Shown here: positions 1-10,252 of the stretch, one piece after another | Layout: every line of letters begins with the position of its first letter | How positions within the stretch are numbered: position 1 is the first letter of the stretch | NCBI RefSeq assembly: GCF_013402915.1 | Contig: NC_050726.1 | Span: forward strand, 761,501 to 825,500 | Length of the DNA stretch: 64,000 nt | Origin: Zygotorulaspora mrakii | Taxonomy: Eukaryota > Ascomycota > Saccharomycetes > Saccharomycetales > Saccharomycetaceae | Direction: 5' to 3' | Program-made: the position numbers and the translations under genes | The notes under the pieces: generated by a model | Databases searched by the model: none | What the model was told of the DNA's origin: nothing | Seen by the model: the letters and a program-made list of their open reading frames with translations, nothing else

Positions 1-1032
1 GTGTAAGCTAGCCGAATTGTATTTTTTTTCCGAATGACCCTGTAAAACTTCATATGCTTTTGAACAGTCAAGTAAACAGTAAAGAACTCTGCCATTTTCT
101 TCAACAACCAAAAAATATTTATTCAAAATATATTCGTGTTGGGCCATGAGAATTATTTTGTTGTGTGGCATATCCAGTTTGGCTAAGGAACCACTCTCAA
201 TATTATATATTCCAACTGATTGTTTCCCAAAGGAACAAAGTAGGACATCTGAGGCTGGTCCCAGGGAGAAATATTCCAAGTCGTCTGTAAAATTTGTCTG
301 AATTTGCCTTGTGATGAAATCCTCAACGATGACAACAGCTCCAGCCTCTAGAAGCTGAAATGCGCTTTTTCTCTGAGGGTTTGCCAGAAGCTTCGACGTA
401 CGATTTATGACTGCGTTGGCCGGCACATCCCATGTTTTCTTTAACTCGAACTTTGTATCATTCAATATAGTGAACTTGTCAGGCACTTTTCTAGTTTGGT
501 CTACATATTTCCTGGATTCATCGAGTAGCTCTTCCTGAATAGCATTTGGTAGCATTTCAACTGAATCATTTTTCTCATTGTCACTTTCAAGTTCCGCGCC
601 TAGCTGTATGGTTAATTTATTCATCTCCGACACGACTTGCTCTCTTTCTTTCATTGCTTTGGCAGCCACTATCTTTGCAGCATCACGCTCATAAAACGCA
701 GTTGACAATTGTTTTGAATACGTATCCAGCTGCTTTCTTAAACGAAAATTCTCTAGCATGAGGGCATCCCACTCATTTTGCAACGAAGATAAAAGGTTGG
801 GAATGCTGTAATTGCTATTCAAGGTAGAAGAGTTTAAAGTATTAACAAGCGAGGCTTGCTGAGGTGTGTGCGATAACTCTATCAGTTGATCGAGTCCCAA
901 TGGACTATTTGTAATCGGATCTTTTCCTTCTGTTTGTACGTATTGCTCTATCAGTTCTTTTTCGAAAATACATTTGGAGACAGGGGATAAAACAGGATTC
1001 TTTGTCGGTTTTCCACTTATACCGCAAAACAT
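1..1032 (-). CDS. PRP19: Prp19 U-box E3 ligase of the NineTeen complex (C-terminus cut off by the window edge)
   Basis: The frame opens at 1032 and stays open to base 1, giving 344 residues of a protein that is about 500 residues in S. cerevisiae, so the C-terminal part of the WD40 propeller is missing. The N-terminus starts MFCGISGKPTKNPVLSPVSK and continues with the U-box pattern (IFEKELIEQY, DPITNSPLGLDQLIEL) of Prp19. A coiled-coil region near residues 85-150 fits the tetramerisation helix, and the start of the propeller follows (EYFSLGPASDVLLCSFGKQS). Family knowledge: Prp19 is the ubiquitin ligase scaffold of the NTC that activates the spliceosome, and it also acts in repair. It lies 188 bp downstream of OCA5 on the same strand; S. 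cerevisiae PRP19 is YLL036C, matching the GRC3-RIX7 genes further right. Confidence 0.95.
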   Translation of the reverse strand, partial: MFCGISGKPTKNPVLSPVSKCIFEKELIEQYVQTEGKDPITNSPLGLDQLIELSHTPQQASLVNTLNSSTLNSNYSIPNLLSSLQNEWDALMLENFRLRKQLDTYSKQLSTAFYERDAAKIVAAKAMKEREQVVSEMNKLTIQLGAELESDNEKNDSVEMLPNAIQEELLDESRKYVDQTRKVPDKFTILNDTKFELKKTWDVPANAVINRTSKLLANPQRKSAFQLLEAGAVVIVEDFITRQIQTNFTDDLEYFSLGPASDVLLCSFGKQSVGIYNIESGSLAKLDMPHNKIILMAQHEYILNKYFLVVEENGRVLYCLLDCSKAYEVLQGHSEKKYNSASLH

Positions 1033-1220
1033 AAGAATGGCTGGTAGATATGTAGGCAACGAGTATATATATTGACAGTTTCACAGATCTTCATAATTAG
1101 CTGGGCATTCCCATGTAGTCTTGGAAAAGTACCATCTTGAAATGTAGAAGTGTATATCATCTCTTACGATAAATACAAAGGTTGCAGTTTGAAAACAACA
1201 TAAGCTAAATATTAATTAGG

Positions 1221-3032
1221 TTATACACTAATAGAGCTATCCTGCAGTTCATTCCATAGCCATTTCCTCCAAATATCTCCAGCCATATCAAGTAGGTCAT
1301 TAAAAGAGTGAGAGGCTTTAGCGTCATTACCGACCTCGATTCTCATACTGGAAGAGTTTGGCCTCTTATGCAAGTCCTCTTGACTATTCGTGACGCTTGA
1401 ATCCGTGCAAACAGTGAGTTCATACAGTTTTCGGTAACAAACGTCATCAGCTTTTGATAGCATGGGAACATGATTGAGAAACTCCGAGGTTTCAGTCTCT
1501 TCAAACTCTAATAGTTTGAATTCATTATATTGTAAAATGGCAATGTAGATGAAGACCAATTGCATGTGGGGATCGATTAAAGAGAAAGTAAGTTCATTTT
1601 CATTGCTTTCATAAGATTCTGTTTTTTCGCCTGCGCTTTGATCGTATTGATTCCTCCTTAAAATCTCTTTGAAGATGTTATAGTCAAATTTAAACTTATC
1701 AGACCCCATAGGAATTGTATCTAAATCCGGAAACCAAAATGGATCATTTTTGACAAGTGAAGTGATAAATTCTTCATGCATTTTTGGAACTTTATTATAA
1801 AAATGATCAAATTTTTTTGTATTATAATCCAGAAAAAAATCAATTGCTTCCATATTTGGCTCTGGCCTCCAACCTAAAAGAATATCCCAAAGCCTTCCTC
1901 TATCTTGTCGTTGCAATGCTCTCGCTCCTGAGCACTTGATCCACCAGTAGAGCCAACTAGTTCTTTTCGAGCTTGGCTGAAGGACGCTCTCTTCTGTAAA
2001 AGGCTGATACAATTCCGGTAATATTGTGGAGAAAACCCTGAAGAAAACCTGCGTCTGAAAAGACAAATCTCCGCCAGACAAAACAGGGAAGTAATTCATT
2101 ACAGAGGAAGGTTTCTTGTCTTGGGCTAAACCGTTTTCTGATTTTGTAAGAGACTCTTTTCTTAGCTGTGTTTGAGCTAAAACGGTATCCGGACAATGCA
2201 TAATTACAAGGACCAATCTTTCGTATATTTCATCGAATGTGAATGGAGAAGATTTTGGCAACTTTGATCTCAAACACGCAGGCAACGGGTATTCTTTGTA
2301 CAAATACGACAGACACGTATTGTTGTATCCGGAGCCCAAGTTGCTGTAGGAATAAGGGGGAGAATGACATGGTGAATGCGTATGTTTTTTACCATTCAAT
2401 ATTACAGGGCCTTCATCCTCACCATCAATGTCACTTTTTTCCTCATGAGTGCTATCTGTACCATTTACTGGAACCCATTCAGCTAAACCCGTCGCAATCC
2501 AGGATAGTCCACTTTCATATCTGAAGACTTTTGACCATTTTTTTAAAAATTTCAACAATGCCAACTTTAAAGATTCCAAAATATCTAATTCATCTTCAAG
2601 ATTCAAAGAAAGTAAATCCATGGAGCAGACGGTAGAAATTTCAGAAGAGCTAGCCGTTTTGGTTGCGTTATTATTCTTGAAACTATTGTTGTTATGCCTT
2701 AGATGAAAATATTTTTTTAAATCGTTCACTATAAGTCGTTCCAAATCTTCTTGACTATTTCCGCTGCTCCCATTTTCTAAAAGGCAGTATGCATTCTCCA
2801 CACTATCCCAAGTGTAAACGTTCGATATTATGTTCGGCGAAATGCACATTGGGTGATATTTCAAAAGAATAGGCCACACAACATGTCTCAACTGTGGTGG
2901 GATTCCAACGCTCCTCGCGAGCGAAGCTAGAGAATCATGGTCATTACAATTAATCAGATCAATGACAACTTCAACTAGCTTCCTGTTTCGTTGCTGATAC
3001 TTCAGATATTTACCATGATGCAGATTGATCAT
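1221..3032 (-). CDS. OCA5: Oca5-like TBC-domain protein
   Basis: A 603-residue protein when started at the first in-frame ATG (3032); the frame also runs two codons upstream from a GTG, which is not a likely start. It matches Oca5 (YHL029C, about 680 residues) along its length: near the N-terminus CNDHDSLASLAR, VGIPPQLRHVVWPILLKYHP and MCISPNIISNVYTWD; later YLYKEYPLPACLRSKLP, GGDLSFQTQVFFRVFS, LQRQDRGRLWDILLGWRP; and at the C-terminus IEVGNDAKASHSFNDLLDMAG. The family has a TBC (Rab-GAP-like) fold, but the function in yeast is poorly defined (oxidant-induced cell-cycle arrest, cytoplasmic). It is shorter than the S. cerevisiae protein, mainly in low-complexity linkers. Synteny with WSC4 and RIM101 supports the call. 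Confidence 0.95.
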   Translation of the reverse strand: MINLHHGKYLKYQQRNRKLVEVVIDLINCNDHDSLASLARSVGIPPQLRHVVWPILLKYHPMCISPNIISNVYTWDSVENAYCLLENGSSGNSQEDLERLIVNDLKKYFHLRHNNNSFKNNNATKTASSSEISTVCSMDLLSLNLEDELDILESLKLALLKFLKKWSKVFRYESGLSWIATGLAEWVPVNGTDSTHEEKSDIDGEDEGPVILNGKKHTHSPCHSPPYSYSNLGSGYNNTCLSYLYKEYPLPACLRSKLPKSSPFTFDEIYERLVLVIMHCPDTVLAQTQLRKESLTKSENGLAQDKKPSSVMNYFPVLSGGDLSFQTQVFFRVFSTILPELYQPFTEESVLQPSSKRTSWLYWWIKCSGARALQRQDRGRLWDILLGWRPEPNMEAIDFFLDYNTKKFDHFYNKVPKMHEEFITSLVKNDPFWFPDLDTIPMGSDKFKFDYNIFKEILRRNQYDQSAGEKTESYESNENELTFSLIDPHMQLVFIYIAILQYNEFKLLEFEETETSEFLNHVPMLSKADDVCYRKLYELTVCTDSSVTNSQEDLHKRPNSSSMRIEVGNDAKASHSFNDLLDMAGDIWRKWLWNELQDSSISV

Positions 3033-6000
3033 CGCCACTTTATTTTCGGGCCTTTTCTGAAGTCCACCGTAAGAGGGCTTTCTGAAACGCCTAAAAATTT
3101 CCCACCTTGAATCTTCCCTACCTAAGCCTTGTAGATTAACAGAAAGGGAAGAGCAGCCCCAATCAACTGCTCGAGGCTTTCCTTAATATTCAAGATTTCT
3201 CCCTACCTCACCTCATTTTACGATCAAGCTGAACTTCCAAGTTGACACACTAACTAATATGTTACCCGGATAAAAACAAATCCGCTCAAAACTGAGCGAG
3301 TTTATACACAGTCCAGGAAGATTAAATGATCCCGAACAGGATTAGCTTTAGCTCGGTTCATTAGACTGTATACATAATTGCATACGTACAGCCGTCTGAA
3401 GATTTCAGCCAATTTATTTTAGGACTCCCGTATGCCTCCTCCGTCAGATACGAAGTATCGGCCACGAAAACATGGATTCCAATACTGACATCAACTTCCC
3501 AATCGGAACACATGTGTTGAACCGAAATTCTTGCAATGGCAACTGTAGGGGGTGCGATGTCCACCGATATCATGATTTTGTGCAACGACGTGCTAGTCAA
3601 GCAGAGGTCTTAGCTCCCTCACTGGACTTTTGCTTATTGAAACATGCCAGGATAGTCTAAAGCCTGTCGGCTGCATTTCTTGATAGAGCCAGACTAGCGC
3701 TTCCTTGGGGTCACATTTTGCTTGACCTTTTTCTCGGCCTGTAGCTCAGTACTATGAGGCATTACAAACAAGCACCTTCCGCTGTAGAGCTTGCTGAAGC
3801 AATAAGGGTAATCATTCATGACTGTTCTCTGTATCAGTCTATGGCAAGGTTCAATGGTGTATGGGGCCTGCACTCTGGAACCGGTTAATATAATAATCGA
3901 TCCTTTTGTCACACCCTGTGTAAAGCATCACTTGCGCTACACTAAAAGATTATAGCAGCTTCGATATATATTCCGCCGTAAATGCATTCTAATAGGGCCA
4001 TCAATTTGCGTAACATATAAGGACAGAATCATAAATTAGCTTGCAAGGTACAATTTGTCAAAGCACGACCCAAAAATTATACACCCTATAGGTTTATCTC
4101 GGGTATACGGTACGCTCTATGGTTTATCTCAACATATATCGCGGATCGCTTGCAACCTATAATGGAAGCTTGCGCTTTTGACTTTGGCACCTTTAACTAC
4201 CAGCTTGTTCTCTGCTGTTTGCTGGAGATTATACGGCATTACAACAAGAGTTCCCCAACAAGGTGTCAATTAGTTATTTTGATCTCGTTTTTCACATGTG
4301 CTGCTGATGGTGAAGATAAGTTCGACCTCTTCCGCACCTGCTAGCTAAACCTGCAGTCAACATGACTTAAAATATCACCGTGTGAGCAGGGAGCACTGAT
4401 AGATAAACGCAGTAAATGATCGTTAAAGCGATATGAGTTGGGCGAATTTTGCAACGCAAATCTAAAAATGATTAATTATAATGTGACAAATCCAACTATC
4501 GAAGTATGCTCTCCGTTCTCTTAAAACGAAGGATCCCGAAGATTCGTAAAGGTGCGCTTGGCCCTCAACGGCAGGAATATCTAGGATAAATCAAATTGCC
4601 GCGCGGAGGGGATCATCCCTAATATCTTGAACGAGGCAGAGCTTCTGCATGGGGTCCTAACAAGTGCTGCCTTTTAGAGGTCTGTCTTATCATGACATGA
4701 CGGATGACGTTAGATGTCCACTTGTATTTTATATAGAAATTAATTTAATAATACAGATGATGGAAAAGACAACCTAAATGAAGAATCGGATGTGAGGAGG
4801 GATGAGTAACGAGCTATGGTTATTCTTCTTACAAGCGAGTTTCCTGCCAGAGGTAGTTGCATGAAGTGCTATTCTCTTTAGCTGGTTTGATCTGTAAGCG
4901 GTCCTCCCACATTTTAAGCTGTAAAAGAGAAAAACATCAAAAACACGATCTGCTCTGTGATACTTTTAATTTCCTGACACTTTTCACAAGGCAGACAGCT
5001 CAGCGGCTAGGGCACTCAACCTTCAAGACATTGTCAACACATTACGAGAGAAAGACATGCATATCAGCAGTGACGATGCTGACCATGCTTGGAACAGAAG
5101 CCAGCTGGAAATGCTTTTGGAATCCCCAGCAGCTGCGTCAACAGACGTTTCTGAACAAGGTGCAAAATGAGACAGAAGGAGCAAAGACGCCATCGCTGAC
5201 TAAAATACCAGTATGGAGTTTCGCATTATTGCTGGAGCTATTCATACCTGATGTCCACTGTCTTTATAAAAACATTGCTTTGCCATTGTTGAACAGCAAG
5301 GTTAAGTTTTGTCAACAAGCATCCCTCCCTAATCAGGAAGTGTCAACTTTTCAAAAACAAAAACAGACGCAAACGTTTGGCCCCCATGGGTCACAAGAAA
5401 CACAGAAAGTTAAAAGATAATGCTCACAAGAAAAACTTAAAAAGTTTGCATGGGAATACCACTGACACAGCCAAAAACAATGTGCGGCATCACAAGACCA
5501 TTGCCCATGCATGCGCTTTGAGTAGGACTCCCCCTTCGCTAAACGACGATGCAAGCACTTGAAACACCGATGAGGGCTTTCTGAGGGAGAGCTACTAATT
5601 AACCAGTCTCCAAGGAGGAAGTAGTCATGGGCTGCTGGAGGCAACAACGGGAAACATGCAACCATGGGAGGGCAAGTTGATGGCAAACTCAACGCGACGT
5701 TTCCAAAATATGAATTGAGCTAGGCGCGACTAAGCTACAACACTGTTGTTCTTGAACTTGGAAAAGAGCCATCCATGTTAGGACCCATGACCTGATTCTC
5801 TTGGCTCCCGCTTCCCGAAACGACTGCAAGGCAATGCCCTTTTTTGATTACTTGTTTATACTGGATACAGTGTCCAAAAAGAACCATTTTCAGTTAGTAT
5901 GCGAGGTTTTTCTTTATTTCCTAAAGTAGTCTCCTTATTGCTGCATTCCGAGATTTTAGGCGAGATCCCTTACTTGCAGGAAACATTGCATACAATAAAA

Positions 6001-6126
6001 AAAAAGGCGCTATAAAAGAAGACGATAATATGTGATAGCTTTCATTGCGTTGGACCTTGCATAGTTGTCTGCGGCTGAAAATCGCAAAGACGGTCTTTAG
6101 ATGTACATTAAGAAAATCTGTCATCA
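3033..6126. other. Long gene-free stretch between OCA5 and WSC4
   Basis: About 3.1 kb between two divergently transcribed genes, several times longer than the usual gap here. Frames of up to 187 codons exist (for example 4857-5420, opening at TTG) but none resembles a known protein, and their composition does not look coding. I saw no tRNA A/B boxes, no snRNA, and no centromere (no CDEIII-like element). The part at roughly 4530-4700 is GC-richer. It may hold a long WSC4 promoter, an origin, a non-coding RNA or decayed genes; nothing firmer can be supported. Confidence 0.5.
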
Positions 6127-7769
6127 ATGCTCATCTGGATTTTATGCCTTTGCCTATGCCAAAGCGTAACCGTGAAAGCGACAGGGGAGCTTTTCTGTTC
6201 GTCTCAGAACTCTGGCAGTTCTTCCGGCGGATTTCAAAACATATACCAGAGCCATCTTGCTTGTTCGGAGCACTGTAATGGCTCTTCGTACGCAATTTTG
6301 CAGAATTCAAACTGCTGGTGCTCCAATCAGGGGCCCAGTGGGACGGTTTCTGTAGATCAGTGCAATCAGTTTTGCCCCGGGTTTCGCTATGAGAATTGCG
6401 GTAGCGAAGAAAATGGTTTGTTTGAGTACATCTACATAGGCGCTGGATCGCCGGACATCAGTCCTAGCCTCAGTTCATCAAGCGAAAGTTCTTTGCAAAC
6501 TAGTTCGGAGATCAGCCAAGCTTCCGGTAGTCAGAGCTCCACGAGTCTGGCGGGCAGCAGTTCGATGAGCGCACTTAGTAGTAGCTGGTCTTTTGCTTCG
6601 TGGAGCTCGTCTGTGTCGCCAACTTCTTCATCTTCGGTGGTTTTATCCAGTTCTTCTCAAGCTTCCTCCGCGGTAGTTACGTCGAGTATTATCGTATTGA
6701 CGTCGTCTGATGCTTCACAGTCGGATGAAGTCACATCAGCAAGCTCATCTTTCTCAGTGGTCACTTTTTCAAATTCAGACTCTTCCTCTGACATCGCCCC
6801 AAGTGTGACTTCTAGTGCTACTAGCACGTCCAGCGTTGTTTCTAGTGCTATTCCGAGTGCTACATCTAGTGTGATTTCTACTGCTATGTCTAGTACCACA
6901 TCGAGTTCCACGTCTAGCACCATAGCGAGTACCACGTCTAGTGCGTCATCTAGTGTTGTATTCAGTACCAGTTCAAGTATCACTTCAACCACGGCATCTA
7001 GTACAACGTCTGGTACGACGTCTAGTATCACGTCTAGTAGTTCGCCAAGCCTCGTTACCACTTCCAGTACTGTTACGCCAAGCACTATAGTATCGAGTAC
7101 TGTCGTATTGACAAGTCCCGTATATTCTGTTTCATCTGATGCTATTATAACAGAGTTATCCGTGGTAACGCTCACCAGTACTGAGATTCCCTCTATGCCC
7201 ATCTTTAATAATGGCTCTCAATATGCAACCAGTTATTTGCAGATTACGAGGACGATACTAGCAACGAGCTCAGGTCTAACGACCAGCAGGCCCTCTGGTA
7301 CTGGCATTCCATTAGATGCTGTTTCATCCAAGAAGCACTCCAATGGCGATAGATCAAGTTACTGGTCGTCCCCAGGAAAGGTTGCTGGCACTTTTGTTCC
7401 CATTGGAGTATTCATTGTCGTACTTATAATTATAATATGGGTCTCTATGAGAAGAAGGCGCAGATATTCTCAGAACTTCGAAAAGGTTATAAAGAGGCTG
7501 TGTTCTCACCACAGGAAAGAGCTTCCTCCTCTACAAGTGCAAACAATTCTCAAATGTTCGTTTATGCTGACGAAAAAGGTATCGTCGAACTTGACAACTC
7601 CCCGGTGGAGCACGAACCGCCTACAAGGTCGAATTCCGTGCTTTGGACAGTAGATCAAAGACTTGACCCACGCAGAATGCTTTCGGAGATCGAACACTGC
7701 TCCTCAAAAGTATCTCTTGCGGACGACGTTGATTATTCAAGAAAAGTGTTGAGAATCGTCAACGAATAG
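6127..7769 (+). CDS. WSC4: Wsc-family cell-wall stress sensor, with an apparent -1 frameshift near base 7485
   Basis: The protein opens with a signal peptide (MLIWILCLCLCQS) and a WSC domain with eight cysteines (about residues 24-102, ending near CPGFRYENCGS). A mucin-like Ser/Thr-rich stalk follows to about residue 400, then one transmembrane helix (about 419-441) and a basic stop-transfer (RRRRR). Wsc proteins sense wall stress and signal through Rho1. The opening frame runs to a stop at 7653 with an unrelated tail, while the conserved Wsc tail (WTVDQRLDPRRMLSEIEHC, DDVDYSRKVLRIVNE) lies in another frame ending at 7769. A single missing base in the AAAAGG run at 7481-7486 would join them into about 547 residues. 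It may be an assembly or sequencing indel or a real truncation. Position between OCA5 and RIM101 matches YHL028W. Confidence 0.85.
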
Positions 7770-8245
7770 ACTACCGTATCCATGTTATCGCATAATAGAA
7801 GATCTCACCCCTGGAGTGTGGAATCTCTCAAATGCACACAAATACCCTAATGTGACACACACAACACAACATTATACTACATATAATACTTCCTATAATA
7901 CTACATATAATACTTCCTATAATACTACATACAGCGCTACATACAATCATGATCAAATAGTCCATTAATGCTCTTAAATGCATGTTGATTAGTCCCATGG
8001 TGCCACATCGTGTTGTACTACGGCAAAATGAACAAGCCGAAGAAAAAGACTCTAAGCCACTTCCGCACCCTCGTTGCATAGTCATTCATTGGACCCTGAA
8101 AAAAAAAAAAAGATAAACTGTCCGTTCGATACAGGATAAAAAGTCCATTCTGAAGATATTAATTAAGTTTTACTTCACTCTAAGAGCTGCAACTGGAAAA
8201 TTGTGGAGAACTGTACAGAAAGGCACAGGTCAGTACAAAAACAGT
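7770..8245. other. WSC4-RIM101 intergenic region
   Basis: About 480 bp containing an AT-rich tandem repeat (listed separately) and a 13-base A run near 8099-8111. It should hold the WSC4 terminator and the RIM101 promoter. No gene is seen. Confidence 0.5.
7875..7945. repeat. 24-bp tandem repeat (two full units and a degenerate third)
   Basis: The unit runs TACTACATATAA then TACTTCCTATAA. Two identical copies occupy 7875-7898 and 7899-7922, and a diverged copy starts at 7923 (TACTACATACAG, then GCTACATAC). It is a minisatellite 3' of WSC4 and upstream of RIM101. The copy number probably varies between strains; that is inference. Confidence 0.85.
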
Positions 8246-9931
8246 ATGGTGCCACTTAAGGATATTCTTAACCAGGAAAAAAGCCCAGATGAAGAACGTG
8301 AAAGTAAAACATCGGGCTTGACAGAGCACAGTATATCGGAAAAGCAGTCGAATTCAGATTCTCACCAAGACTTTGGGGCAGATGCAAGCATACATAGTTC
8401 ATGCTACGAATGCACACATGCTGACAGACACGTGGAGACTAGTGAGAATTTACCATCACCACCTTTCAGCATGTCGTCGTCTGGAAGCTGTCTTGGTAAT
8501 AGCGACAATGAAAAAGACAGCAACGGTAACGAATACGAGGAAGAGTCAAATTCAAGCAAGTGTGGACCAACGGGCTCCTCCTCACATATAAGTTCACCAC
8601 GGAGTGACTTTGCGTCTAGTAACGAGGAGGAATTCCTAGTTTGTGAATGGGATAACTGTGGAAAGGCCTTTTCTCAACCAGAGCTGTTATACCATCACCT
8701 CTGCTCCGACCATGTTGGTCGGAAGTCTCAGAAGAATTTAGAACTGAATTGTAAATGGAAAAACTGTAACGCAAAGACAGAGAAGAGAGATCATATTACA
8801 TCACATTTAAGAGTCCATGTTCCACTGAAACCTTTCAAGTGTTCGAGTTGCCAAAAAAACTTCAAGAGACCGCAAGATCTAAAGAAACATCTAAAGATCC
8901 ATGCCGAATCGCACATAAGTGTTAAAAAGAAGAGGGGTCCTAGAGCTGGATCTAAAAGAATAAATAAGAAAGCTGTCATTAAAGATTCCATGACCAACGT
9001 AAACGATACGAGTATGAACGGAAGAGGTTTATCTATAGATAGCGATACTTCCCTTCCCTCGCCAATAGGTAGCTCAATTCTTCCAAACATTCCGCAAAGT
9101 CTACCGCCAATTTCCATGCACCAATTAATTTCGCATGAGCTGTCATCCTACGAACCAATCTACACGAAGCAACTGGGAGCCCGATTGCAGACAATTTTAC
9201 CGCCACTATCCAATGACGACCATCTACCAAGGACAACACCGATGTCCACCACAAATGCAGCATCCTTTTTCTCCACATTATCTAAGAACATGACAAATTC
9301 ACTAGCAGGCAGTCAACACAGTTACTCACAACCACCTGCGATCTCTCAACCAATTCGTACAGTGGCGATCAATGGCCACATAAAATCGCCCATTTTGAAC
9401 AATATGCATTTAACTCCGAATCCGAAGCCAATACAATTTGGTTCTCCAACATTACAACGCTCTAAATATCCTGAATTTCATCAGCTACCTCCCATTGGCT
9501 CCTCACATTTTACTCAGGATGGCTACTCAAGACTACCTTCATTGCCGGCGGTCCCTGTGCTGACTCCAAGGTACAGTACTTTTGACCGAGTTCCTCAATT
9601 TAACACCTATGGCCAAAATTTCAGTTCATCTCAGAGAAGTACAGGGAAGAAAGATTCAGAAGATGTTGACACTACTCAAAGCATAGCTCAAGATCTACTT
9701 TCACTACGCCTGGCTGACAAGAATGAGGATAATGAGGAGGACTTGGTAGAATTTCTCGATGTGTTACAGACAGTAAACATTCTGAAGGACTACTACATGT
9801 GTTTACTACTCGAAGAAGAATACGAATCTGAGGATGAATCAGACCATGGACCAGGAGAATTAAAGACTGATGTGATCCGCAAGGACCGCCCAGTCGTCAA
9901 ACTGCCCAAATACCCAAAGTTAGCTGTTTAA
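8246..9931 (+). CDS. RIM101: Rim101/PacC zinc-finger transcription factor of the alkaline-pH pathway
   Basis: A 561-residue protein. The ATG at 8246 gives [13 protein letters not shown], which matches the S. cerevisiae start (MVPLEDLLNKEN); an open extension upstream to a TTG at 8201 is probably not translated. Three C2H2 fingers lie at about residues 133-156 ([20 protein letters not shown]), 169-191 ([15 protein letters not shown]) and 199-219 ([17 protein letters not shown]), the PacC arrangement. A long Ser/Pro-rich region follows, and the acidic C-terminus ([13 protein letters not shown]) fits the inhibitory tail removed by Rim13 processing. In the family it represses or activates genes for alkaline pH, ion tolerance, wall assembly and sporulation. 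It lies downstream of WSC4 as in S. cerevisiae (YHL027W). Confidence 0.97.
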   Translation: MVPLKDILNQEKSPDEERESKTSGLTEHSISEKQSNSDSHQDFGADASIHSSCYECTHADRHVETSENLPSPPFSMSSSGSCLGNSDNEKDSNGNEYEEESNSSKCGPTGSSSHISSPRSDFASSNEEEFLVCEWDNCGKAFSQPELLYHHLCSDHVGRKSQKNLELNCKWKNCNAKTEKRDHITSHLRVHVPLKPFKCSSCQKNFKRPQDLKKHLKIHAESHISVKKKRGPRAGSKRINKKAVIKDSMTNVNDTSMNGRGLSIDSDTSLPSPIGSSILPNIPQSLPPISMHQLISHELSSYEPIYTKQLGARLQTILPPLSNDDHLPRTTPMSTTNAASFFSTLSKNMTNSLAGSQHSYSQPPAISQPIRTVAINGHIKSPILNNMHLTPNPKPIQFGSPTLQRSKYPEFHQLPPIGSSHFTQDGYSRLPSLPAVPVLTPRYSTFDRVPQFNTYGQNFSSSQRSTGKKDSEDVDTTQSIAQDLLSLRLADKNEDNEEDLVEFLDVLQTVNILKDYYMCLLLEEEYESEDESDHGPGELKTDVIRKDRPVVKLPKYPKLAV

Positions 9932-10252
9932 GTCATTTGCAGTGATTCTAAATAGCAGCTCTTCTTTTGTTGATGGCAGTATCTGCTATCACTTTAAACG
10001 ACTTTTGGTCAAGTATTCTTTTTCACTTATTCGATGAGCATTCAGATCAAGTGTTTGACTTACTTTGATTTGTATACTTGAATTGCATTCATTGATTACG
10101 TTTTTTTTAGGTTTTATTTTTTCTATAGTTTCAATTTGATTATCATAATTAATGTTTATTTATTTCCTTGTATTTACGAATTAAAAACATTGAGTGGTTG
10201 TTATATCCGTCTCAAAGTTCTCGAAGTCTAGTAGCAGCTAGAATTCAAGTCA
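9932..10252. other. RIM101-GRC3 intergenic region
   Basis: About 320 bp, AT-rich with T-runs around 10099-10120. It holds the RIM101 3' end and the GRC3 promoter. I see no PAC box and no gene. Confidence 0.5.

Noticed and set aside
4857..5420. 187-codon frame in the OCA5-WSC4 gap
   Set aside because: It opens at TTG, has no recognisable domain, and overlaps other random frames on the minus strand; no support as a gene.
6657..7202. 181-codon minus-strand frame across WSC4
   Set aside because: It is a shadow of the Ser/Thr-rich repeat; its Val/Leu/Asp pattern is the complement of the stalk codons.
7437..7769. Separate gene downstream of WSC4
   Set aside because: The frame carries the conserved Wsc tail and overlaps the membrane region of WSC4; it is the frameshifted end of the same gene.
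8201..8245. 15-residue N-terminal extension of RIM101
   Set aside because: It begins with TTG, and the ATG at 8246 aligns with the known N-terminus MVPLEDLLN.
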